This document shows, piece by piece, positions 1-5,377 of a stretch of DNA of 5,658 nt; position 1 is the first letter of the stretch; every line of letters begins with the position of its first letter. Location: assembly GCA_025350985.1 (NCBI GenBank), contig JANXWU010000318.1, positions 1 to 5,658 on the forward strand. The letters run 5' to 3'. The notes beneath the pieces are model-generated. The model did not search any database, was not told where the DNA came from, and saw nothing but the letters and a program-made list of their open reading frames with translations. A program made the position numbers and the translations under genes. The stretch comes from Spartobacteria bacterium. GTDB taxonomy: Bacteria > Verrucomicrobiota > Verrucomicrobiia > Chthoniobacterales > Chthoniobacteraceae.

Positions 1-198
1 GCGCTCCAGCGCGAGATGACGACGGTGGTCATCCCGACCGCGCCCAACCCGATGACCGGGCTCGTGCTGGTCGTTGAAACGAGCAAGGTCATCGACAGCG
101 CGCTCGGTCTGGATGAAGCGATGAAGCTGATCGTGTCGGCGGGCTTGGTGGCCCCGAAGAAAAAGACGCCGGTCGTTCTGGCTGAGATTGTTGGATAG
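1..198 (+). CDS. DUF502 family membrane protein, C-terminal part (5' end outside window)
   Basis: The frame is open from the first base and ends at TAG (196-198), giving 65 residues. The visible segment contains TTVVIPTAPNPMTG followed by LVLVVETSKVIDSALGLDEA and MKLIVSAGLVAP. This pattern (a PT.PNP.TG turn, then a strand, then an 'EA.KLI.S.G...P' helix and end) matches the C-terminal end of DUF502 proteins as I know them. These are roughly 200-residue inner-membrane proteins of unknown function with N-terminal transmembrane helices. The membrane helices would lie upstream of the window, so membrane location comes from the family and is not seen here. A lysine-rich stretch (PKKKTP) and a short hydrophobic tail follow the conserved end. 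No U-tract terminator follows the stop. The ATG at base 16 is internal and is not the real start. The family call is fairly confident; the function is unknown. Confidence 0.75.
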   Translation, partial: ALQREMTTVVIPTAPNPMTGLVLVVETSKVIDSALGLDEAMKLIVSAGLVAPKKKTPVVLAEIVG

Positions 199-371
199 AG
201 CGGGGGAGGAAAACCCTGACCGTCAGGATAGGTGCGCAAACCGGGTGTCAGTCCCGAACTATGTGTGAACAAAATGCACGCTTCCGAGTCTAACCTAGTG
301 TTCAGCAAAGCTCCAAAGCGGGCATGGCATCGATCCTGCTAGAGCCAAAGACCACCCTAAAGATAAACACC

Positions 372-557
372 ATGAATCACCCGATGAAAAAACACCGTAA
401 AGTTTCACGCAACCTCAGCCTTGGAGACTTGATTCTCGCCGTGAGCAGCGTGAGCAAAAACAGTCGCGAAACCGTCGCCGCCGTGGCCGACCTTTTGGAA
501 AGCGGCCAAGTGCGCCTGCAATCCCGCGGACATCAACTCCGCGCCCGCGTGCTCTAA
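372..557 (+). CDS. Small conserved-looking hypothetical protein, 61 aa
   Basis: I do not recognise a named family. With the ATG at 372 the product is 61 residues: a basic N-terminus (MKKHRKVSR, residues 5-13), a helix-like segment (SLGDLILAVSSVSKN, about 16-30), a second helix-like segment (RETVAAVADLLESG, about 32-45), and a basic strand-like end (QVRLQSRGHQLRARVL). Two amphipathic helices plus a basic beta-like tail would suit a small helix-turn-helix or winged-helix nucleic-acid-binding fold, but that is inference from the pattern alone. There is no signal peptide or membrane segment. The frame also opens at ATG 324, adding 16 residues; I prefer 372 because the added part looks like non-coding leader. 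ATG 384 is a further alternative. None of these starts has a clear Shine-Dalgarno sequence. The gene stands alone: 173 bases separate it from the upstream stop and a strong terminator begins 25 bases after its own stop, so it is probably a monocistronic transcript. Confidence 0.65.
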   Translation: MNHPMKKHRKVSRNLSLGDLILAVSSVSKNSRETVAAVADLLESGQVRLQSRGHQLRARVL

Positions 558-581
558 ACCTCGTCATTTTAAAACTCATAT

Positions 582-626
582 TCCGCCAAGCCTGCGCCAC
601 CGTCGCAGGTTTGGCGGATTTTTTTT
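582..626 (+). terminator. Intrinsic (Rho-independent) terminator of the small gene
   Basis: Bases 582-596 (tccgccaagcctgcg) pair with 604-618 (cgcaggtttggcgga) in a 15-bp GC-rich stem with a single G-U wobble and a 7-base loop (597-603). Eight T residues follow at once (619-626). This is a textbook intrinsic terminator on the plus strand, 25 bases after the stop codon of the 61-residue gene. It should separate that transcript from purB, implying that purB has its own promoter in the 627-680 interval. Confidence 0.93.
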
Positions 627-643
627 GTCCCGACATTTTTCCC

Positions 644-672
644 TTTCTGACCTGCGCGCCGCTTCCTATCTT
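644..672 (+). promoter_or_regulatory. Candidate purB promoter (weak)
   Basis: After the terminator only 54 bases remain before the purB GTG, so a purB promoter is expected here. The best -10-like hexamer is TATCTT at 667-672. A 17-base spacer would put the -35 at 644-649 (tttctg), which is a poor match. With this -10, transcription would begin at about 679-681, essentially on the start codon. The assignment rests mainly on position and one hexamer. Confidence 0.25.
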
Positions 673-680
673 CGCGCGCT

Positions 681-1988
681 GTGATTGAACGCTACTCTTT
701 TCCAAAAATGCGCGCGCTCTGGAGCGAGCAGCGCAAGTTTGAACTCTGGCTCGAAATCGAAACCCTCGCCTGCGAGGCATTGGCCGAACTGGGCACGATC
801 CCGCGCGAGGACGCAAAGGCGATCCGCGAAAAAGCGCGCTTCGATATTGCGGGCATCAACGAAATTGAAAAGCGCACGCACCACGACGTCATCGCCTTTT
901 TGGAAAACGTTGCGGGCTACGTCGGCCCCGCTGCGCGCTGGATTCATCAGGGTTTGACGTCGTCGGACATTCTCGACACGACGCTGGCCGCGCAGATGAA
1001 CGAATCCTGCGCGCTGCTGCTCGACGACCTCATGCGGCTGCGCGAAGTGGTCGCCAAAAAAGCGCTGGAATTCAAAGACACGCCGATGATTGGCCGCAGC
1101 CACGGCATTCATGCCGAGCCGATCACCTTCGGCCTAAAAATGGCCTTGATGCACGACGAGTTTGGCCGCTGCATCGAGCGGCTCACGCAGACCCGCGAGC
1201 GCATTCGCGTGGGAAAACTAAGCGGCGCGGTCGGCACGCACGCACACCTCGACCCGCGCGTGGAGGCGAGTGTTTGCGCAAAGTTAAACCTCATCCCCGC
1301 GACGCTCTCCACGCAGGTCGTGCAGCGCGACCGGCACGCGGAATTCATGACCACGCTGGCCCTCATCGCGTCGAGCATCGACCGCTGGGGCACCGAGTTG
1401 CGGCACTTGCAGCGGACGGAAGTTTTGGAGGTCGAAGAATTTTTTCAACCCGGCCAAAAAGGCAGTTCGGCGATGCCGCACAAGCGCAACCCGATCACCG
1501 GCGAACGGCTCTGCGGGCTGGCGCGAGTGATTCGCGGCAATGCGATGGCCGCGCTGGAAAACGTTGCGCTCTGGCACGAGCGCGACATCTCGCACAGCAG
1601 CGTCGAGCGCATCATTTTGCCCGACTCCTGCACGCTGCTCGACTACATGCTCGTCACTTTGACGAAGCTCGTTGATCGCCTGCTGGTCTATCCGGAAAAC
1701 ATGCGGCGCAATCTCGAAATCACCAAAGGCCTCTACTTCAGTCAGTCGATTTTATTGAAGCTCACCGAGAAAGGTCTCGCCCGGCAAACCGCCTACGAGG
1801 CCGTGCAGCGGGCGGCGATGAAAACCTGGCAGGGCGAAAAATCGTTGCAGGAAAATCTCAAAGCTGAGCCGGAAATCACCGGGCAGCTCAGCGAAGCCGA
1901 GATCGACCAACTCTGCTCGCTGGACATCCATTTTGCGCATGTGGACGAGACGTTCAGGCGTCTGGGAATTGTGCCGCCGTCGAATTGA
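681..1988 (+). CDS. purB: Adenylosuccinate lyase
   Basis: The product is 435 residues, the normal length for the short (Bacillus-type) form. Adenylosuccinate lyase is a cytoplasmic homotetramer that releases fumarate twice in purine metabolism: from SAICAR to give AICAR, and from adenylosuccinate to give AMP. The fumarase/aspartase superfamily signature GSSAMPHKRNP lies at residues 261-271, on the mobile loop carrying the catalytic serine, with Lys268 and Asn270. KRTHHDV (64-70) supplies His68, WIHQGLTSSD (87-96) supplies His89 and the substrate-binding Thr/Ser residues, and GRSHGIHAEP (138-147) supplies His141. These positions coincide with the numbering I know for the Bacillus subtilis enzyme, so the active site looks complete. 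The start is GTG at 681: the protein begins MIERYS.P.M as family members do, which supports it although no Shine-Dalgarno sequence is visible. A strong terminator lies upstream, and an 83-base gap leads to the deacetylase gene downstream. Confidence 0.97.
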   Translation: MIERYSFPKMRALWSEQRKFELWLEIETLACEALAELGTIPREDAKAIREKARFDIAGINEIEKRTHHDVIAFLENVAGYVGPAARWIHQGLTSSDILDTTLAAQMNESCALLLDDLMRLREVVAKKALEFKDTPMIGRSHGIHAEPITFGLKMALMHDEFGRCIERLTQTRERIRVGKLSGAVGTHAHLDPRVEASVCAKLNLIPATLSTQVVQRDRHAEFMTTLALIASSIDRWGTELRHLQRTEVLEVEEFFQPGQKGSSAMPHKRNPITGERLCGLARVIRGNAMAALENVALWHERDISHSSVERIILPDSCTLLDYMLVTLTKLVDRLLVYPENMRRNLEITKGLYFSQSILLKLTEKGLARQTAYEAVQRAAMKTWQGEKSLQENLKAEPEITGQLSEAEIDQLCSLDIHFAHVDETFRRLGIVPPSN

Positions 1989-2071
1989 TTTCCGCCCGTT
2001 GCGCCGACTTGCCACTTTCAAAAAATTCATTCCGCGATACTTTCGCTGCCTCATCGAAATCGGGTCTGATC

Positions 2072-3367
2072 ATGGTTAAAAAATCTCTTACCTTTCTCGT
2101 CCTCGCCGGGCTCGCGTGCTGTTTTGGCTCCTGCAAAAAATTCCGCAAAACTCCAGCCGCCGACGCGCAGCCCACGCCCAAGCAAGTCGCCACCGCCGTC
2201 GCCGCAGCCGCGCCCACGCCGGCCCCGAAGCCGAAATTCGCGCTCGACCAAAGCTCGCGCGTGATCGTTTTCTGCTACCACCGCGTGGTGCCGACAATCA
2301 AGCGACCGGACACCGAAATCACGCCCACCGCGTTCGAGGAGCAGATGAAAAAGCTGAAGGAAGCGGGCATCACCGTCATTCCGATGCAGGACTTTCTCGC
2401 GTGGCGTCGCGGGGAGAAAAACATTCCGGCAAAATCGGCGGTCATCACGCTCGACGACGGCTGGAAATCGCAATACGACACCGCGTGGCCGATCCTGAAA
2501 AAGTTCGATTACCCGTTCACGCTTTTCATTTACCCCGGCTTCGTCAAAGGCGGCCACTACTCGGGCGGCGAGTCGCTCTCGTGGGAGCAGCTCAGTGAAA
2601 TGCGCGACGCGGGTGCCGACATCCAAGGTCACTCGTACTCGCATCAAAGCCTGAAAACCAAACCGAAGGGCACTGGCCGAAACGCGCAACTCGCGCAATT
2701 CGCGACCTACGAGGACTGGCTGAAATACGAATTGATCGACTCGAAAAAATTGATCGAGGAAAAGCTCGCGGTGAAGGTGAACACGCTCGCGGTGCCGTAC
2801 GGACTTTACAATCAGCAGGTCAAGGACATGGCGATGAAAGCGGGCTACGAGGCGGTGTTCACGGTGAACCCGATCGTCAATAATTTCGGCACGGCGATGG
2901 ACGCGCTGGGTCGCTACGCGATTGAGGCGAACAAGCCGCAGACCTTCGCGCAGGCGATTTCCTTCCCCGGCAGCCCGAGCAGCGCGTTCGCGGCGACGGC
3001 CATCGCGCCCTCGTCCTCGGCCACGATGGAACCGGCTGACGGCTCGACGATTTCCGAGCAAAAGCCGACGATCAAAGCGGACATCTCCGGTCTTGGCGAC
3101 GTCGATGCGAAAAGCGTGGAGGTCCGCGTCAGCGGTTTTGGTTTGGTGCCGTCGAAATTCGACGCGGCCACGAAAACGGTGTCGGCCCAGATGAACCAAA
3201 AATTTCGCGACGGCTCCTACACCGTCATCGTTTCAGCAAAAGCCGGCGCGCGAAAAGTCGAGACCCGGTGGAGTTTCACCGTGGATTCCGGCGCGAAATC
3301 CGCGGCCAAGCCAGGGACCAAGCCGACGGGCAAGGACAAGAGCATGGTCGATGTGGTCGGCTCCTAA
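2072..3367 (+). CDS. Polysaccharide deacetylase (CE4/NodB-type), probable lipoprotein with C-terminal Ig-like domain
   Basis: This is a 431-residue exported protein. The N-terminus has MVKK, a hydrophobic core (about residues 5-16) and cysteines at 16, 17 and 21. It resembles a lipoprotein signal with a relaxed lipobox, C21 (FGSC) or C16 (GLAC) being the candidate lipidation site. An Ala/Pro-rich linker follows (about 28-56). The deacetylase domain begins near RVIVFCYHRV (63-72). It carries motif 1 as TLDDG (126-130, catalytic and metal-binding aspartates), motif 2 as HSYSH (187-191, metal-binding histidines) and a motif-3-like LAVPYG (239-244) in which the usual arginine is not seen. I see no clear motif-5 histidine. 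Residues about 311-405 form an Ig-like beta domain (PADGSTISEQKP near its start, DGSYTVIVSAKAG and RWSFTV near its end). The family removes N- or O-acetyl groups from polysaccharides such as peptidoglycan, poly-GlcNAc or xylan; the substrate here cannot be told. The frame stays open upstream to about 1985, but ATG 2072 is chosen because the signal peptide starts there. ffh follows after 21 bases. Confidence 0.88.
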   Translation: MVKKSLTFLVLAGLACCFGSCKKFRKTPAADAQPTPKQVATAVAAAAPTPAPKPKFALDQSSRVIVFCYHRVVPTIKRPDTEITPTAFEEQMKKLKEAGITVIPMQDFLAWRRGEKNIPAKSAVITLDDGWKSQYDTAWPILKKFDYPFTLFIYPGFVKGGHYSGGESLSWEQLSEMRDAGADIQGHSYSHQSLKTKPKGTGRNAQLAQFATYEDWLKYELIDSKKLIEEKLAVKVNTLAVPYGLYNQQVKDMAMKAGYEAVFTVNPIVNNFGTAMDALGRYAIEANKPQTFAQAISFPGSPSSAFAATAIAPSSSATMEPADGSTISEQKPTIKADISGLGDVDAKSVEVRVSGFGLVPSKFDAATKTVSAQMNQKFRDGSYTVIVSAKAGARKVETRWSFTVDSGAKSAAKPGTKPTGKDKSMVDVVGS

Positions 3368-3388
3368 ATTGTCGCGTTTGCCAGCCTC

Positions 3389-4729
3389 ATGTTTTCCCAG
3401 CTCTCCGACAAACTTCAGGACATCTTCAAGGATCTCCGTGGTCACGGCACGATCAGCGAGACGAACATCAGCGACGCACTGCGCGAGGTGCGGATGGCGC
3501 TGCTCGAAGCCGATGTCGATTTCCAAGTCGCGAAGGATTTCATCGCGCGGGTCCGGACAAAGGCGCTGGGTGAGGATGTGCTGCGCAGCGTTACGCCAGG
3601 ACAGCAGATCGTTAAAATTTTCCACGATGAACTGACCGCGCTGCTCGGCGGCGATGCGTCGCCGCTGGCGATGGAAAAGGGCACGCGCATCCTCGTCGTC
3701 GGCCTCAACGGCGCGGGCAAAACCACGTCGTCCGCGAAGCTCGCCAACTATCTGAAAAAGCAGGGGCGCTCCCCCGCGCTCGTCGCGCTCGACTTGATGC
3801 GCCCCGCTGCCATCGAGCAACTCGCCACGCTCGCGCGACAAATCGACGTGCCCATTTTCACGCCATCATTGGAGGAAAAGGACGTGCTGCGCGCGGCGAA
3901 AAATGCGCTGGAGTGGGCAAGGGAACAGAGCGCGTCGATCCTCATTTTCGACACGGCGGGGCGTCAGGAAATCGACGAGCCGCTGGTGCAGGAACTCCGG
4001 CGTGTGCGCGAGTTTTTGCAACCACAGGAAGTGTTGCTCGTGGCCGATTCGGCCACTGGCCAGCAGGCGGTGAGCGTGGCGAAACATTTCCACGAGGCGC
4101 TCGACATCAGCGGCATTGTTTTGACCAAACTCGACGGCGACGCACGCGGCGGTGCGGCCCTCTCGATGCGCCAGGTGACGCAGCGTCCGATCAAGTTCGT
4201 GGGCCTCGGTGAAAAACTCGATCAGTTCGAGCCGTGCATTCCCGACCGGCTCGCGGGGCGGATTCTCGGGATGGGCGACGTTTTGAGCCTCGTCGAAAAA
4301 GCCGCAGCCGCCATCGACGAGGAGGACGCGAAGCGGATGGAGCACAAGCTGCGCACCGCCAGCTTCGACTTCAACGACTTCCTCGATCAGTTCAAAATGA
4401 TGAAGAAGCTCGGGCCGCTCGAAAATATACTTGGCATGTTGCCGGGGATGAGTAACCTGAAAGGCTTTTCGGTTGACGAGAAACAGCTCAAACGGGTGGA
4501 AGCAATCGTGCTTTCGATGACGTCCGACGAGCGCGCGAAGCCCGAGCTTCTCAATGCGCGCCGCCGGCAACGGATCGCCCGGGGGAGCGGCCAGACCGTC
4601 ACCGACGTGAATGAACTTCTGCACCGGTTCACCCAGATGCGGAAGATGATGAAAAACATGGGCAAGTTTAAGAAAATGATGATGACCAAGCCACGCGGCG
4701 CCGGATTTCCCGGCAGCCCGCGCGGATAG
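3389..4729 (+). CDS. ffh: Signal recognition particle protein Ffh (SRP54 homologue)
   Basis: The 446-residue product has the full bacterial Ffh architecture. The N domain (about 1-90) contains ALREVRMALLEADVD. In the G domain, G1/P-loop is GLNGAGKTT (105-113), G2 region DLMRPAAIEQL (135-145), G3 DTAGR (188-192), G4 TKLDGDARGG (246-255) and G5 VGLGEK (271-276), followed by RILGMGDVLSLVEKA. The methionine-rich M domain (about 320-446) has MKKLGPLENILGMLPGM for the signal-sequence groove and an RNA-binding helix segment with RRRQRIARGSG (391-401). A MRKMMKNMGKFKKMMM tail follows. Ffh binds 4.5S RNA and hydrophobic signal sequences on ribosomes and delivers them to FtsY at the membrane. Two small departures from common sequence are seen: Asn107 where Gln is usual in the P-loop, and Gln193 after DTAGR where Leu is common. 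The ATG at 3389 gives a standard N-terminus; no Shine-Dalgarno sequence is evident. rpsP follows 46 bases later, a conserved neighbour. Confidence 0.98.
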   Translation: MFSQLSDKLQDIFKDLRGHGTISETNISDALREVRMALLEADVDFQVAKDFIARVRTKALGEDVLRSVTPGQQIVKIFHDELTALLGGDASPLAMEKGTRILVVGLNGAGKTTSSAKLANYLKKQGRSPALVALDLMRPAAIEQLATLARQIDVPIFTPSLEEKDVLRAAKNALEWAREQSASILIFDTAGRQEIDEPLVQELRRVREFLQPQEVLLVADSATGQQAVSVAKHFHEALDISGIVLTKLDGDARGGAALSMRQVTQRPIKFVGLGEKLDQFEPCIPDRLAGRILGMGDVLSLVEKAAAAIDEEDAKRMEHKLRTASFDFNDFLDQFKMMKKLGPLENILGMLPGMSNLKGFSVDEKQLKRVEAIVLSMTSDERAKPELLNARRRQRIARGSGQTVTDVNELLHRFTQMRKMMKNMGKFKKMMMTKPRGAGFPGSPRG

Positions 4730-4775
4730 CTTTTCGTTTTCAAAACACCCGCTCCAACCCGCCGCCCACACTTTT

Positions 4776-5030
4776 ATGGTATCCATCCGACTCCGCCGCG
4801 AAGGCTCACTGAACAACCCTTACTATCGCATCGTCGTGACCGACAGCCGCGCGCCGCGCGACGGGAAATACATCGAGCAGATCGGCACCTACGATCCGAA
4901 GAAAAAGGACAAAAATTTTGCCCTCGCCCTCGACCGCGCCGAATACTGGATCAGCAAAGGCGCGAAGCCGAGCGAAACGGTGGCGAGCTTCGTGAAAAAA
5001 TCGCGCAAGGCTGCCGGCGCGGCGAAGTAG
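4776..5030 (+). CDS. rpsP: 30S ribosomal protein S16
   Basis: The 84-residue basic protein is of normal S16 length. It begins MVSIRLRREGSLNNPYYRIV, continues VTDSRAPRDGKYIEQIGTYDP and ends with DRAEYWISKGAKPSETV and a Lys/Ala-rich tail, all characteristic of bacterial S16. S16 binds 16S rRNA in the 5' domain and is needed for assembly of the small subunit. The ATG at 4776 sits exactly at the conserved N-terminus. The 46 bases before it contain pyrimidine-rich sequence and no Shine-Dalgarno motif. Position directly after ffh and before khpA matches the common ffh-rpsP-khpA order. The last base of its TAG stop is also the first base of a hairpin repeat. Confidence 0.98.
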   Translation: MVSIRLRREGSLNNPYYRIVVTDSRAPRDGKYIEQIGTYDPKKKDKNFALALDRAEYWISKGAKPSETVASFVKKSRKAAGAAK

Positions 5031-5052
5031 CACAGGCTTCCAGCCTGGGTGC
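5030..5052. repeat. Imperfect palindrome / candidate dispersed REP-like repeat at the rpsP stop
   Basis: Bases 5033-5038 (caggct) pair with 5042-5047 (agcctg) around a 3-base TCC loop. Beyond a two-G bulge (5048-5049), bases 5030-5032 (gca) pair with 5050-5052 (tgc), giving a 9-bp interrupted stem. No T-run follows, so it is not a canonical intrinsic terminator. The core aggcttccagcct resembles a palindromic element I recall as recurring between genes in some Verrucomicrobiota and Planctomycetota genomes; with one copy in view, the dispersed nature is inference. The similar sequence may extend a few bases further (to about 5060). In an rpsP-khpA transcript it would form a hairpin right at the rpsP stop. 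Confidence 0.6.
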
Positions 5053-5093
5053 ATCTGCGGAGACCTTTTCCGGTGTTGTCACGTTGGAACTTT

Positions 5094-5105
5094 GAGGAGA
5101 TGGAG
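5094..5105 (+). promoter_or_regulatory. Ribosome binding site region of khpA
   Basis: The purine stretch gaggagatggag holds two Shine-Dalgarno-like cores: GAGGAG (5094-5099) and GGAG (5102-5105). GGAG lies 10 bases before the GTG at 5116, a workable spacing; GAGGAG is 16 bases away, rather far. This is the only clear Shine-Dalgarno-like site before any start in the window, and it favours GTG 5116 over the in-frame TTG at 5092, which would place this stretch inside the coding region. Confidence 0.5.
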
Positions 5106-5115
5106 ATCACGCGCC

Positions 5116-5358
5116 GTGGAAGAATTTCTCGAATACGTCATCAAACTGCTCATCGATTATCCCGATGAGATGATTCTCACGCGCGTGGATTCGCCGCGAA
5201 AAATCACGTTCCTGCTCCGGGTGCGGCAGAGCGACGTCGGCAAAGTCATCGGCAAACACGGCCACACCATCGCCGCCATCCGCGACCTGCTGAATGCCGC
5301 CGCGAGCCGCCATGATCAGCGTGCCTCGCTAGAGATTGTTGAGGAACGGGCCGCCTGA
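5116..5358 (+). CDS. khpA: KH-domain RNA-binding protein KhpA (YlqC family)
   Basis: From GTG 5116 the product is 80 residues, the usual size of KhpA. It begins MEEFLEYVIKLLIDYPDEM, which matches the family N-terminus, and contains VGKVIGKHGHTIAAIRDLLN with the KH-domain GxxG loop as GKHG (46-49), then AAASRHDQRASLEIVEE. The lone KH domain binds single-stranded RNA. In Gram-positive bacteria KhpA pairs with KhpB and affects cell division and translation; its role in this lineage is not known to me. The in-frame TTG at 5092 would add eight residues (MRRWRSRA) that lie over the ribosome binding site, so GTG is preferred. Its place after rpsP is conserved, but the rimM-trmD-rplS genes that often follow are absent here. 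The stop at 5356-5358 faces the stop of a convergent gene 19 bases away, and I see no hairpin with a T-run between them. Confidence 0.93.
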   Translation: MEEFLEYVIKLLIDYPDEMILTRVDSPRKITFLLRVRQSDVGKVIGKHGHTIAAIRDLLNAAASRHDQRASLEIVEERAA

Positions 5359-5377
5359 GTGAAAAAGTCGCGCGCGG

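Noticed and set aside
199..300. 4.5S (SRP) RNA or RNase P RNA, prompted by the gtcagg and gggggaggaaaa strings and the presence of ffh nearby
   Set aside because: The SRP core (ggtcagg...ggaaggaagcagc) is not present, and the interval is too short and lacks the conserved RNase P regions.
2009..2043. Possible promoter before the deacetylase (ttgcca or tttcaa with gatact/tacttt)
   Set aside because: Hexamer matches are poor and the spacings do not fit well, so I do not list it as a feature.
2051..3199. A 382-codon open frame on the minus strand, antisense to the deacetylase
   Set aside because: Its translation is Arg/His/Val-rich low-complexity sequence with no family motif, and it mirrors a well-supported plus-strand gene. 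It is a product of high GC at third codon positions.
3866..4816. A 316-codon open frame on the minus strand, antisense to ffh
   Set aside because: It overlaps the highly conserved ffh GTPase and M domains and runs into rpsP, and its composition is that of an antisense shadow.
4806..5110. Minus-strand frames across rpsP and the following gap
   Set aside because: They are antisense to rpsP; the HPGWKPVL-like piece arises from the palindromic repeat and is not a conserved protein.
5100..5168. A 22-residue ATG frame overlapping the start of khpA in another frame
   Set aside because: Its ATG directly abuts the GAGGAG stretch, leaving no spacing for ribosome binding there, and the peptide shows no recognisable feature. 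A leader-peptide role cannot be supported.
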